From NCBI GenBank assembly GCA_934617425.1, contig CAKTUD010000007.1:1-64000 (forward strand): DNA of 64,000 bases, written 5' to 3'. The notes beneath the pieces are model-generated. The model ran no database searches. It was given only the letters and a program-made list of their open reading frames with translations, and was not told the origin of the DNA. Below, piece by piece: positions 8,964-17,707 of the stretch. Both the position numbers and the translations under genes were made by a program. The DNA comes from an uncultured Eggerthellaceae bacterium. Its GTDB lineage: Bacteria; Actinomycetota; Coriobacteriia; Coriobacteriales; Eggerthellaceae. Within the stretch, counting starts at the first letter, position 1; the number at the start of each line of letters is the position of its first letter.

Positions 8964-9302
8964 TTGAAGCACAACGATATCGAATCAGCCGACTTTAATG
9001 ACACAGGCTACAGCTACACGCTGCAGCTTATCGCCGGAAAATGGAAGCCCGTGATCCTCTATTGCCTGATGGAATACGAGCCCGTCCGTTTCAACCAGAT
9101 GCGACGCTACCTGGGAAACGTCGCTGACAAAACGCTCTCGCACGCGCTGAAAGAACTTGAAGCAGACAACCTCATCGAGCGCATGGTCTACCCCGAGATC
9201 CCGCCCAAGGTCGAATACTCGCTCACGCCGCGCGGCGCCTCGCTTGTCAAGGTGCTCGACGGCCTGTGCGTCTGGGGAAACGATAACCGCCAGACTAAGT
9301 AG
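8964..9302 (+). CDS. HxlR-family winged-helix transcriptional regulator
   Basis: HxlR family signature: GYSYTLQLIAGKWKPVILYC, then RFNQMRRYLGNVADKTLSHA-LKELE (recognition helix) and the wing KVEYSLTPRGASL. I place the start at the TTG 8964 (MKHNDIESAD), which has GAAAGGAG five bases upstream; the longer frame from the ATG at 8901 has no such site. Length of 112 residues is normal. Probably represses or activates the divergent flavin reductase gene. The vestigial copy downstream keeps this TTG context too, which supports the start. Confidence 0.88.
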   Translation: MKHNDIESADFNDTGYSYTLQLIAGKWKPVILYCLMEYEPVRFNQMRRYLGNVADKTLSHALKELEADNLIERMVYPEIPPKVEYSLTPRGASLVKVLDGLCVWGNDNRQTK

Positions 9303-9336
9303 CAAGCAGTCGGAACATGGGAGCCACCTGATCCTT

Positions 9337-10173
9337 TCATATTCTCGAAAGCGGCTTGTACAGGCTGCGAACCTTTTTAGCAGCGAACAGCGCCAATAGC
9401 ATCACCACCTCCACAAGCACGATAGCGCCGCCGGGTTTGAAACCGAACATATAAGACGCAATCAGGCCGCAAACGGAGCTCACCATGCCGACGGCGCATG
9501 ATACGGAGATGGTTTGCCTCCAGCTGCGGGCAACTACCAACGCGCAAGCCACGGGCACGGTCATCATGGAGCTGACAATAAGCGTACCCACCGTCCGCGA
9601 CGCGATCGACACCGCCACTGCAGTCGTCAAGATAAACGAGAAGTTCATCAGCGTCGTGCGCACGCCGGCAAGGCGCGCGGCGCGCTCGTCGAGGGTAATC
9701 CAGAACAGTTCACGTCGGAACAGCAAGCTAAGCAGCACGATGACGATGCCAAGAGCAACCACGACGACAAGCTCGCCGTCACCAACCGTCACGATGCTAC
9801 CGAACAAGAAGCTCGAAAACGTCGAGCTATTCGGAACGAACCCCGAAAGCACGCCCGCAAGACCAACGCCAGCCGCCGTGACCACGGCGATGGCAAGATC
9901 GGCATGCCCCTCGAACCGGCGGCGAATATCCTCGATTGACAAAGCTGCGGCCATGCACGCAGCCGTCGCGCCTGCAACAGGGTTGATGCCTCCGATAAGG
10001 CCTGCGGCAACGCCCGCAAGCGAAGCATGCGAAAGCGCGTCGCCGACCATGGACAGACGCTTGAGCACCACGACGACGCCGACAAGCGGTATAGCTGCGC
10101 CAAGCACCACTCCCGCGATAAAGGCGCGGGCCATGAACGCATGAGAGAACATGTCGGCTAGCAGCTGCAACAT
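9337..10173 (-). CDS. znuB: Zinc/manganese ABC transporter permease (ABC-3 family)
   Basis: A 278-residue membrane protein with about eight helices. It has ABC-3 family landmarks: LVGVVVVLKRLSMVGDALSHASLAG near the N-terminus and DERAARLAGV with TVGTLIVSSMM later. It is last in the five-gene operon regulator - Cys/His membrane protein - binding protein - ATPase - permease, 39 bases after the ATPase gene. Zn2+ is the likely substrate because of the His-rich loop in the binding protein and the Fur-type regulator; Mn2+ cannot be excluded from sequence. Confidence 0.9.
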   Translation of the reverse strand: MLQLLADMFSHAFMARAFIAGVVLGAAIPLVGVVVVLKRLSMVGDALSHASLAGVAAGLIGGINPVAGATAACMAAALSIEDIRRRFEGHADLAIAVVTAAGVGLAGVLSGFVPNSSTFSSFLFGSIVTVGDGELVVVVALGIVIVLLSLLFRRELFWITLDERAARLAGVRTTLMNFSFILTTAVAVSIASRTVGTLIVSSMMTVPVACALVVARSWRQTISVSCAVGMVSSVCGLIASYMFGFKPGGAIVLVEVVMLLALFAAKKVRSLYKPLSRI

Positions 10174-10212
10174 CTGCCTCTCCTTCCCAGCAACAAAAGA
10201 TACAAGGCAACG

Positions 10213-10968
10213 TTAGAAGTGGTCCTTCGTCATCTCGCGCAGTCTTCCCGATTCCAACGTAAGCGTGCGGGCGGGCAACGCCTCCAGCCTGCGGACATCG
10301 TGCGTTATCAGCAGCACCGAGCGCTCCTTCGATGGCACGATCTCTTGCAGCAAGCCGACGAACGACTCAACGGCGCTGGCATCCATGCCGCTTGTCGGCT
10401 CATCGAGAATCAACAGATCAGGATTGTTCACCAAAGCTCGGGCGAGCAACACGCGTTGGAGCTGTCCACCCGACAACTCTCCGACAAGGCGACGGGAAAG
10501 CTCGCGTGCACCGACCTTTTCCAACGCGCGAGAAACCGCTTCCCCATCGCTTTTCGATTTGGGCGAGAATTTTTTTTGCGCGGCATAACGGTTCGCCGCG
10601 ACCACTTCCGTAACCGTTGCCGGAAACCGCTGGTAAACACCTGCAACCCGCTGCGGAACATATCCAACACGCCGCCAATCGCGAAATGATGCGACCGGAT
10701 CGCCGAACAGCTCGACGCTGCCCGCATCGGCGACAACGGAACCGAGCAGCACTTTCAGCAGTGTTGATTTTCCCGCCCCGTTTTCACCAAGAATCATGCA
10801 GGTCTGTCCAGCACCGACCGTCAGGTTAACGTCGCGCAAAACCTCTTGAGCTCCGTAGGAGAACCTCACATGCGACAAGCGAATGGGACTGCAAGCAAAT
10901 CCCGTACAGCGCGAGGCAACAATGCGATCGTGTCGCGACATACGCGCGAGCAAACCGTTTTCGCCCAT
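10213..10968 (-). CDS. znuC: Zinc/manganese ABC transporter ATP-binding protein
   Basis: ABC ATPase with Walker A GENGAGKST (about residue 62), Q-loop YVPQR, signature LSGGQLQR, Walker B LLILDEP and switch histidine in LITHD. The N-terminal 27 residues precede the usual start (IRLSHVRFSYG), so an internal start is possible, but the gap to the upstream gene is then larger. It starts 12 bases after the binding protein gene and powers uptake through the downstream permease. Confidence 0.92.
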   Translation of the reverse strand: MGENGLLARMSRHDRIVASRCTGFACSPIRLSHVRFSYGAQEVLRDVNLTVGAGQTCMILGENGAGKSTLLKVLLGSVVADAGSVELFGDPVASFRDWRRVGYVPQRVAGVYQRFPATVTEVVAANRYAAQKKFSPKSKSDGEAVSRALEKVGARELSRRLVGELSGGQLQRVLLARALVNNPDLLILDEPTSGMDASAVESFVGLLQEIVPSKERSVLLITHDVRRLEALPARTLTLESGRLREMTKDHF

Positions 10969-10980
10969 GATTACGCCCAG

Positions 10981-11967
10981 TTATTCCTGATTCAAAGCGC
11001 TGACCAGCTCTTTGAGGTTATCGTGCATGACGGAGAAGTAGTCAGCGCCAGCATCAAGCTCGTCTTGTTCCAAGCCCTCAACGGGGTTGAGGACTTCGCA
11101 CGATGCACCCGTCTCGCCGGCGATCTGCTGGGCGATCTTCGGGCTGACAAGATCCTCCGAGAAGATCACCTTCACGTTGTTGTCGCGCACGAACTGCACG
11201 ATTTCGGCCATGGTCTTCGCATCGGGCTCCCCTTCGGCGTCCATGCCCGTAATGGGTTCCTGCGTCAGGCCGTACGCATCGCACAGATAGCCGAACGCCT
11301 CATGAGACACGACGATGGTCTTACCGGAAGTCTTCGAAAGCTGCCCTGCAAACTCTTTGTCGAGCGAATCGAACTCGCCGGCCCACTTCTCGTAGTTCGC
11401 CTCGTAGTCGGAAGCGTTAGCGGGATCGGCCTTCACCAGCGCGTCTTTGATGTTCTCGGCTTCCTTCTTCGCGTTTTCGGGCGCGAGCCACACGTGCGGG
11501 TCATGTTCGCCGGCATGTTCATGCGCATCGGCGTCGCCGGCGTCCTCGTCGCTGGCAGTGCGCAGATTGACGCCATCGGACGCGCAGACAACCGTTCCCT
11601 TGACGTTTGCCGAGGCCAGGGTGTCGTCCACCCAACCTTCCATATCGGCGCCGTTGTATACGAAGACGTCAGCGTTTTCGATTGCCTTGATGTCGGTCGG
11701 CGAGGGTTCCCATTCGTGGGGTTCGGTTCCGGCCGGGCAAAGATTGGTGACCTCGACATGATCGCCTCCGATTTTTCCTGCAAAGTCCGCCATGGGATAG
11801 AAACTCGCCACAACTTTGACTTTCTGGGATTGGCTTGCCGATTGTGTTTCGTTTGCGGACTGGTTGGACGTGTTGGGAGACCCGGCGCACGCCGAAAGGC
11901 CGACGATGCACAGCACCGCCAAGGCGGCTGCAAACGCAGTCGCGAACAGCTTATTCATTTTCATCAT
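10981..11967 (-). CDS. znuA: Zinc-binding lipoprotein of ABC uptake system (cluster A-I)
   Basis: Lipoprotein signal with lipobox LSAC (Cys27), anchoring it outside the membrane. The ZnuA/TroA fold is visible: VVASFYPMADFAGKIGG, GTEPHEWEPSPTDIKAI (first metal His), the acidic His-rich loop DADAHEHAGEHDPHVWLAP, then TIVVSHEAFGYL and VIFSEDLVSPKIAQ. The histidine-rich loop favours zinc over manganese. 328 residues. Third gene in the operon. Confidence 0.93.
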   Translation of the reverse strand: MMKMNKLFATAFAAALAVLCIVGLSACAGSPNTSNQSANETQSASQSQKVKVVASFYPMADFAGKIGGDHVEVTNLCPAGTEPHEWEPSPTDIKAIENADVFVYNGADMEGWVDDTLASANVKGTVVCASDGVNLRTASDEDAGDADAHEHAGEHDPHVWLAPENAKKEAENIKDALVKADPANASDYEANYEKWAGEFDSLDKEFAGQLSKTSGKTIVVSHEAFGYLCDAYGLTQEPITGMDAEGEPDAKTMAEIVQFVRDNNVKVIFSEDLVSPKIAQQIAGETGASCEVLNPVEGLEQDELDAGADYFSVMHDNLKELVSALNQE

Positions 11968-12033
11968 GTTGCAACTCCTGTATATTTCGCCTGGTGAACA
12001 GGCTTGTTCTTCACATTGCGAATATGCAGGACC

Positions 12034-12390
12034 CTAGCAGTCAAGCCTTACTTTAAGGCTGACGAGCGTGGTTGCGCTCGTGCGAACAACGATAGCGAAC
12101 GCAGCCGAGACAAGCGCGCAAACAAGCGCGGGCACGCACGACGGCGCCGGGACATCGGCTGCAGTGTGCGTGATCGCCGAGGCTACGGCAATGGCCTGGC
12201 ACACCTGGCAGCCGTCGCCCGTGCAATCGTGATGTGCCTCGCATACGATGAACAGCGACGGCGCAAGCAGCGCAAAAGCAAGCGCGATTGCCGCGATACG
12301 CGCGAAGACGGAGCTATTCGTTTCGGCGGATTTGTTGCGCAAACGCGCGCAAGCCGCCCGAACGGCGGCGAAAAAGCTGCGGTTACGCAT
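12034..12390 (-). CDS. Small membrane protein with HH-x-C-x4-C-x2-C motif in zinc operon
   Basis: 118 residues if read from the ATG at 12390 (MRNRSFFAAV). That ATG overlaps the last codons of the regulator gene by 8 bases, implying translational coupling; an upstream ATG at 12408 is also in frame. It has a signal-anchor helix, then CEAHHDCTGDGCQVC, then a second long hydrophobic region. The His/Cys cluster is a plausible metal site on the outer face. Small proteins with H-x-C-x-G-x-C-x-x-C clusters occur next to Zn/Mn ABC operons in Firmicutes and Actinobacteria but have no settled function. A metal chaperone or sensor is inference from context. Confidence 0.75.
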   Translation of the reverse strand: MRNRSFFAAVRAACARLRNKSAETNSSVFARIAAIALAFALLAPSLFIVCEAHHDCTGDGCQVCQAIAVASAITHTAADVPAPSCVPALVCALVSAAFAIVVRTSATTLVSLKVRLDC

Positions 12391-12817
12391 CGTTGCGCCC
12401 CAGGCCATCGGCGCGAGCGGAGCATTCCTTGCACGTGCCGAACAGCACGGTGCTGGTCATGTCGATGCAAAACCCGTGCTTGTCGAGCATATGCGTGCAT
12501 AGCTTTTCGACCTCGTCGCAATCAAGATGAATGAGCTTTCCGCAGGTCGTGCATTTCATGTGATAGCACCGCGCAGCCTCGCATGCGCCGCGATCGATGA
12601 TCTCGAAGCAGGCGCTTTTCTCTCCGATGGGCGTCGATTTCACAGCGACACCCTCGTCGACGAGCTTTTCGAGCTGGCGATACACCGTAGCAGGGGAAAC
12701 CTTATGCCCCGATTCAGCGAGCGCAGCGCGCACAGCAGCCGCGGTCATGTGGCCGTGAACCTGCAGCAGGCAGTCGATAATCGCCTTGCGTTGTGCTGTG
12801 TTGTATTGCTTGCGCAT
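12383..12817 (-). CDS. Fur-family metalloregulator, probably Zur
   Basis: 144 residues with the Fur winged helix (AESGHKVSPATVYRQLEKLV) and dimerisation/metal domain: CYHMKCTTCGKLIHLDCDEV and FGTCKECSARADG give the paired CXXC structural zinc site, with further His/Cys in the regulatory site. It leads the znu operon, so a zinc-sensing (Zur) role is the simplest reading; PerR or Fur activity cannot be ruled out. A consensus promoter lies upstream (12850-12878). Confidence 0.85.
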   Translation of the reverse strand: MRKQYNTAQRKAIIDCLLQVHGHMTAAAVRAALAESGHKVSPATVYRQLEKLVDEGVAVKSTPIGEKSACFEIIDRGACEAARCYHMKCTTCGKLIHLDCDEVEKLCTHMLDKHGFCIDMTSTVLFGTCKECSARADGLGRNDA

Positions 12818-12849
12818 GCATTCCTTCCTTCAATTTGAGAACCGTTCGC

Positions 12850-12878
12850 ATATTACGCATACCGCAAGCTGTTGTCAA
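12850..12878 (-). promoter_or_regulatory. Promoter of the znu operon
   Basis: On the minus strand TTGACA (12878-12873) and TAATAT (12855-12850) are 17 bases apart, close to ideal. The -10 region overlaps a short direct repeat (TATGCG twice), a possible site for autoregulation by the Fur-family protein. Confidence 0.6.
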
Positions 12879-12945
12879 TGGCGTTCGTGCCCCTTTGCCA
12901 CCTTCTCCAACGGCAAAGGATAAATGATTGCAAAGTTACATGATA

Positions 12946-12974
12946 GTGTTACGAATTACAGATTCGTGTTACGA
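12946..12974 (+). promoter_or_regulatory. Candidate metalloregulator site upstream of the ABC uptake operon
   Basis: GTGTTACGA occurs at 12946-12954 and again at 12966-12974, and the pair frames an inverted repeat ACGAAT / ATTCGT (12951-12956 and 12962-12967). It sits about 45 bases before the substrate-binding protein start, where an iron or zinc repressor would bind. The identity of the regulator is a guess. Confidence 0.35.
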
Positions 12975-13017
12975 TTCATCTATCAATTTCAACCGTGAGA
13001 AGAAAAGGGAGATAACC

Positions 13018-14145
13018 ATGCTCAAAAAACTAAAGGCCTGCGCTGCCTTTGCGGCGGCGCTATGCTTTGCCGTATGCCTGTTCGCATTATCGGGCTGCTC
13101 AGCGCAGGGCAACCCGGCCCAATCATCGTCAAGCGATCAAACCGCAACCAAGACGGTAACCGACGCCTATGGTCGCACCGTCAAAGTTCCCACTGCCGTG
13201 AAAAGCGCGGCGACCGTCGGCAGCGGCGCGCGCTTCGTCGTATACGCCGGTGGCCAAGACAAGCTCATCGCCGTCACCGAAATGGAAACGCAGCCCGCCA
13301 TGAACCGCCCCTACGCCATGGCGTACAAGGATCTTTTCGCGAGCCTCCCCGCGACGAGCAATGGAAATCACTTGCTCGAAACAAACGTCAACGAGGAGCA
13401 GCTCATGCAGCTGTCGCCCGATGTGATCATCTCGAGCCGCAGCGCCGAGGAATGCGACGCCCTGCAATCCGACACGGGCATCCCCGTCATCGGCATCACG
13501 TATCAAAACCAGCTGTTCACCGATAACGTGTACAACTCCATCACCTGCGTCGGCGAAGCGCTCGGCACCGAAGACCACGCGCAGGAGGTCGTTTCCAAAC
13601 TCAAGGAATGGGATGCCGACCTTAAAAGCCGCACCGCCGACATTGCCGACGCCGACAAGCCGAGCGTGTACGTCGGCGCCGTGAACTACAAGGGAGCGAA
13701 GAGCTTCACCGGAACGTATGCCAACTACGCCCCGCTCGTCGAGCTGAACGCCAACAACGTTGCCGACGCAACGGGACAGAAAGCGGCCATCGACGTCGAT
13801 CTTGAGCAGATCGGCAACTGGGACCCCGACTACATGTTCCTCAACGCCGGCAATATGGATCTTATGCGCGCCGATTACGACAACAACCAAGCCTTCTTCG
13901 ACGACCTGAAAGCGTTTGAGGAAGGGCACCTCTACACGCAGCCGTTCTTCAACTTCAACGGCACCAACATCGACACCGGTATTTGCGACACGTACTTCAT
14001 CGGCGCGACCATCTACCCCGACAAGTTCGCCGACGTCGACCTGGACGCGAAGTACTCCGAGATCTACACCACGCTGTTAGGCGTCGACTTTTATCAAACT
14101 ATGAAGAATGCGGGGATGGGCTTCACGACGCTATCGTTCAAGTAA
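13018..14145 (+). CDS. Iron/heme/cobalamin-type ABC transporter binding lipoprotein
   Basis: Lipoprotein signal with lipobox LSGC (near residue 21), then a serine-rich linker and the periplasmic-binding fold typical of siderophore, heme and cobalamin uptake: TVTDAYGRTVKVPTAVKSAA, later LLETNVNEEQLMQLSPDVII and GDxFYQTM near the end. The start at 13018 has AAGGGAGA upstream; the open frame extends to 12928 but without a signal. 375 residues. It heads a four-gene operon with permease (11 bases on), ATPase and methyltransferase. The ligand cannot be told from sequence. Confidence 0.9.
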   Translation: MLKKLKACAAFAAALCFAVCLFALSGCSAQGNPAQSSSSDQTATKTVTDAYGRTVKVPTAVKSAATVGSGARFVVYAGGQDKLIAVTEMETQPAMNRPYAMAYKDLFASLPATSNGNHLLETNVNEEQLMQLSPDVIISSRSAEECDALQSDTGIPVIGITYQNQLFTDNVYNSITCVGEALGTEDHAQEVVSKLKEWDADLKSRTADIADADKPSVYVGAVNYKGAKSFTGTYANYAPLVELNANNVADATGQKAAIDVDLEQIGNWDPDYMFLNAGNMDLMRADYDNNQAFFDDLKAFEEGHLYTQPFFNFNGTNIDTGICDTYFIGATIYPDKFADVDLDAKYSEIYTTLLGVDFYQTMKNAGMGFTTLSFK

Positions 14146-14156
14146 GATAACCGCCG

Positions 14157-15254
14157 ATGGAAGAAGAGAAGATCACAACCACAAGCATTCCCAGTAAATG
14201 CACGGCGACCTGCGACGAATACGCCGGCTACATCAGACGCAAGCGCCTGGCCATCGTCGTGCTTGCCGCGACAGTCGTCGTCATCGCCGTGCTTTCCATG
14301 ACGATGGGCTCGCTAGAAATCTCAGCGATCGACGTGGTGCGCGCCGTCTTCGGTCAAGGCGATGCGCGCACCGTCGCCGCCGTGCAGAACATCCGCTTGC
14401 CGCGCGTGCTCACGGCGATCGTCGCCGGAGTGGCGCTTGCCCTTGCAGGCTGCGCCTATCAAAGCGTGCTTCGCAATCCGCTCGCCTCGGCGAGCACGCT
14501 CGGCATATCGCAAGGCGCAGCGTTCGGGGCATCGCTGGCCATCATCGTCTTCGCAGGCGGCGCGGGAAGCTCTGCGGCCTATGAGGGAATCTCAACCGCC
14601 GACCCCCTTTCCACCGCGCTTTTCGCGTTCGCAGGCGCCATGCTCTCGACGGTGGTGATCCTTCTTCTGTCCCGCGTGCGCGAAATGACCCCAGAGAGCA
14701 TCGTCTTACTGGGCGTAGCCCTCTCGGCTCTGTTCACCGCCGGAACCACGATCGTCCAGTATTTCGCGGAAGATTCCCAAGTTGCCGCCGTCGTCTTCTG
14801 GACGTTCGGCGACTTGGGCCGTGTTAACAGAAGCCAGCTTGCGGTGATGGCGGCGGTCACGGTGTTCGCCGCCGTGTTCTTCTTCGCGAATCGCTGGGCC
14901 ATGAACGCGATCGAGTCCGGCGAGGGCCTTGCGCACAGCTTGGGCATCTCCGTAAACGCCGTGCGGCTCTCGAACATGCTCGTTGCAAGCGCTGCCGCAT
15001 CGACCGTGATCGCGTTTTGCGGGATCGTGAACTTCGTGGGGCTCGTAGCGCCTCATGTGATGCGTCGCGTGCTGGGCGCAGACTATCGATTCCTCCTTCC
15101 CGCTTCGGCGCTTGCGGGCGCGGGTATGCTGCTTATCTCCGACATCCTGTGCCATGTGCTGGTCTCCCCGCTTATCCTGCCCATTTCCGCGATCACCTCT
15201 TTCGTCGGCGCGCCGATTTTCATCTACCTGTTGTTCCGAGGGGTGAGCCACTGA
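14157..15254 (+). CDS. FecCD-family ABC transporter permease
   Basis: 365-residue FecCD/BtuC-type permease with about nine or ten helices. Landmarks are RLPRVLTAIVAGVALALAGC, YQSVLRNPLASASTLGISQG-AAFGA and GIVNFVGLVAPHVMRRVLG, the last containing the ATPase-contact segment. Stop and next start overlap (TGATG), so the ATPase is translationally coupled. Part of the uptake system for an iron complex, heme or cobalamin. Confidence 0.93.
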   Translation: MEEEKITTTSIPSKCTATCDEYAGYIRRKRLAIVVLAATVVVIAVLSMTMGSLEISAIDVVRAVFGQGDARTVAAVQNIRLPRVLTAIVAGVALALAGCAYQSVLRNPLASASTLGISQGAAFGASLAIIVFAGGAGSSAAYEGISTADPLSTALFAFAGAMLSTVVILLLSRVREMTPESIVLLGVALSALFTAGTTIVQYFAEDSQVAAVVFWTFGDLGRVNRSQLAVMAAVTVFAAVFFFANRWAMNAIESGEGLAHSLGISVNAVRLSNMLVASAAASTVIAFCGIVNFVGLVAPHVMRRVLGADYRFLLPASALAGAGMLLISDILCHVLVSPLILPISAITSFVGAPIFIYLLFRGVSH

Positions 15255-16006
15255 TGCTCGAAGCGAAAGACGTTGCATTCTCCTACCGAAGGGGGACCCC
15301 TGTTTTGCAGGGGGTGTCGATCGAGCTTGCGCCCGGATCGTTCGCGGCGATCCTCGGAGTGAACGGTTGCGGCAAATCAACGCTCCTTTCATGTCTTATG
15401 GGCTTGCGAAAGCCCGACAAGGGGCACGTGTTGCTCGACGGCGAGCCCATACAGAAGATGCCGCGGCAAGCGCGGGCGCGCAAAGTCGCGCTTGTCGCGC
15501 AGCACAGTCACGCCAACCGCCTCACCGTGTACGATTCGGTGCTCGTCGGGCGGCATCCACACATGCAGGGCGCGCCCACAACCGCCGATCACGCCGTCGT
15601 TCGGGATGTGCTCGCACGGCTCGGGCTGTCCTCATATGCGCTGCGCTACACCGACGAGCTCTCCGGCGGGGAATACCAGAAGATGGTGCTGGCGCGAGCG
15701 CTCGTGCAACAGGCAGAGACGTTGTTGCTCGACGAGCCGACCAACAACCTCGACCCCGCCAACCAGCAGGAAGTCATGCGCGAGGTACGCCACGAGGTGG
15801 ACGAGCAAGGAATAGCGGCGTGTGCCGTCATGCACGACATCAACTTGGCGCTTCGCTACTGCGATCGATTCCTTTTCCTGAAAGATGGCGCAGTCGACGC
15901 CGAAGGCGGGCGCGAATGCGTCACGCCCGAACGCATCAAGCACGTCTACCATATGGATGCCGACATCATCGAACACGATGGAAGGCCCGTGGTCATTCCG
16001 CGATGA
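15254..16006 (+). CDS. FepC/BtuD-type ABC transporter ATP-binding protein
   Basis: 250 residues with Walker A GVNGCGKST, Q-loop LVAQHSHANRLTVYD, signature LSGGEYQK, Walker B LLLDEPTNNLDP and switch His in VMHDINLALRYCDR. Overlaps the permease gene by one base and is followed closely by a methyltransferase gene. Energises the uptake system. Confidence 0.93.
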   Translation: MLEAKDVAFSYRRGTPVLQGVSIELAPGSFAAILGVNGCGKSTLLSCLMGLRKPDKGHVLLDGEPIQKMPRQARARKVALVAQHSHANRLTVYDSVLVGRHPHMQGAPTTADHAVVRDVLARLGLSSYALRYTDELSGGEYQKMVLARALVQQAETLLLDEPTNNLDPANQQEVMREVRHEVDEQGIAACAVMHDINLALRYCDRFLFLKDGAVDAEGGRECVTPERIKHVYHMDADIIEHDGRPVVIPR

Positions 16007-16017
16007 AAGGAACGGAT

Positions 16018-16614
16018 ATGAACGACGAGGTTCGCAAGGTTGCAAGCTATTTCGACGAGCGCGCGGACAATTGGGATGCAAGCGGATGCTCGGGAGAAAG
16101 CCGCGTGCAAGACACGGTGCTGTCGCTCGTTGGCTTGAAACCGGGCGATTCCGTGCTTGACCTGGGATGCGGCACGGGCGTTATGGTGCCGTGTTACATC
16201 GCGGCGAAAATCGGCCGCATCGTCGCAGTCGACGTATCGGAGAAGATGATCGCACAGGCCCAGGCGAAGTTCACAGGCGAACCGTCGGTGGAGTTTCGTG
16301 CTTGTGATGCGCTCGAGCTTCCCGAAAACGAGCGGTTCGATGCCGTCATCATCTACAACGCCTACCCGCACTTCCCCGATAAAGCAGCGTTGGTCGAAAA
16401 GGCGTACCGTCTGATCAAACCCGAAGGGCGTTTCGCCGTTGCCCACGGCACCGGCAGGACAAGCATCAATCAGCACCATGAGGCCGTCGCTGCCGGTGTG
16501 AGCAGCGGCTTAAACCCCGCTCATGAAGAGGCCGAGATCTGGCGCAAGCGATTCACCATAGAAGCGCTTGTCGACACGCCGGGCTTCTACGCGTTCTCCG
16601 GTGTCCGCAAGTAA
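16018..16614 (+). CDS. Class I SAM-dependent methyltransferase
   Basis: Rossmann methyltransferase with motif I VLDLGCGTGVMVPCYIA, motif II acidic residue in IVAVDVSEKM and motif IV AVIIYNAYPHFPD. The start at 16018 (MNDEVRKVAS) has AAAGGAA upstream; an in-frame ATG at 16003 overlaps the ATPase stop and is the alternative. 198 residues. Linked to the FecCD operon, a position often seen in Coriobacteriia and Firmicutes; it might modify the imported cofactor or ligand, which is inference. Confidence 0.85.
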   Translation: MNDEVRKVASYFDERADNWDASGCSGESRVQDTVLSLVGLKPGDSVLDLGCGTGVMVPCYIAAKIGRIVAVDVSEKMIAQAQAKFTGEPSVEFRACDALELPENERFDAVIIYNAYPHFPDKAALVEKAYRLIKPEGRFAVAHGTGRTSINQHHEAVAAGVSSGLNPAHEEAEIWRKRFTIEALVDTPGFYAFSGVRK

Positions 16615-16643
16615 CCGTTTCGGTCAGCATAAGCCGCTATCCG

Positions 16644-17110
16644 TCACGCAAGACCGCCTTGGGCCCATAGCTTCGGTAGCGTGCGTTTGGCAGTTAGGCT
16701 TCCGATCTCGATTTTAAACACGTTCGTGATCGGAAGTCCGAGGCACGCATCCATCGGATGCCCCCGTAGCCGCAGTGCTCGCACAGAAGCTCCAGGCCGT
16801 GAATGCGCTCATCGTCTTCGACGAGCGTGCACGTTCCGAAGCCTATCACGCTTTCATAGCGCGTGTCGATGCCGAGTTTCACCTGCTCATAGCCGTAAAA
16901 TATATCAGCATCGACACATACCTCGGGATAGTTCCGCAGCACCTCCTTCCGACCGGCCTTCCCACAATGAAAGCAAACGACGGGAAGGCCGCCCGCAACC
17001 TCCATGCCGAACGACACCGGGACAATATAGGGCCGCACCCCATCGAACATGCCTATTCTCACCGTTGCGCAGCTATGCAGTCGTCAGCCTTTGGAACTCG
17101 CTTGACAAAT
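16644..17110 (-). pseudogene. NimA-like (pyridoxamine 5'-phosphate oxidase fold) protein relic
   Basis: The central frame (17062-16694) reads VRIGMFDGVRPYIVPVSFG, HCGKAGRKEVLRNYPEVCVD and GFGTCTLVEDDERIHGLELL, typical of NimA/5-nitroimidazole-resistance flavoproteins. Upstream, LHSCAT belongs to the family, but a TGA stop and lost frame remove the first 25 or so residues. Downstream, the expected end MDACLGLPITNVFKIEIGSL and onwards is in another frame, ending at 16644. Damage at both ends means a decayed gene. Confidence 0.7.
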
Positions 17111-17111
17111 A

Positions 17112-17707
17112 ACTTTACGACCTGCGCAAACGATGACGAAGGGGTACTCCTACTGCTGCTCAAGCACTTTCGCGCAACAGAAGCAAGGTCAGCTGATCGT
17201 GAAGCATAGATTGCGATAGAAAGTCAGGCGAGCTATCCATCTTCTCTGCTGCAACCGCGATCCAAAATAAAAGTTAGCAAGCCAAGACGATGCGAAGGCA
17301 TTGACTCATTTGCTGACGAATGCAAGCATCCGCAAAACCGCCTACATGATCGCGCCCTTTCTCTCGAATCGCGCAGTATAACATAGCCTATTGCTAGCAT
17401 CATTCTTGGCATTAACGAAAACCAGCACCAACATCGATACCAGGTACCTACCGGAAGGAAAGCGTTGAAACGCTAGTAGGCTGCTAGCGTGACGTGGATA
17501 AACGACGGGGATCGTACAGAGCCGCGCCGCGATCGGTGAACACATAGAACGCGCTTTTACCTCCGATGAACACCAACAAGGTTTGCGCGGTCATTCATCG
17601 CACGATCATCTTTAGCGGAAACATAAAAACAGTGTTACCGATAGCGCGGATATTCAAAAATCGTGTAGGCTTCGAATAGAACGGAACATCAAGCGAACGG
17701 AGGCACT
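17112..17707. other. Gene-poor stretch with the vestigial promoter copy
   Basis: About 600 bases with no supportable gene. It holds the NimA relic's upstream edge, the duplicated flavin reductase/HxlR intergenic region (17345-17476), a short minus-strand open frame (17545-17342) without family features, and the ribosome binding site (GGAGG) of the flavodiiron gene at its end. Confidence 0.6.
17345..17476. repeat. Vestigial copy of the flavin reductase/HxlR divergent promoter
   Basis: This stretch aligns along its full length with 8843-8970, including CATGATCGCG at the left and the block GCGAAAACCAG followed by CACCAACATC and the ribosome binding site at the right. Both ancestral start codons survive, but each gene has gone: on the minus strand ATG is followed at once by TAG, and on the plus strand TTG (17465) is followed by AAA CGC TAG. 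The pattern fits duplication of the gene pair followed by loss of both coding regions. Confidence 0.75.
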
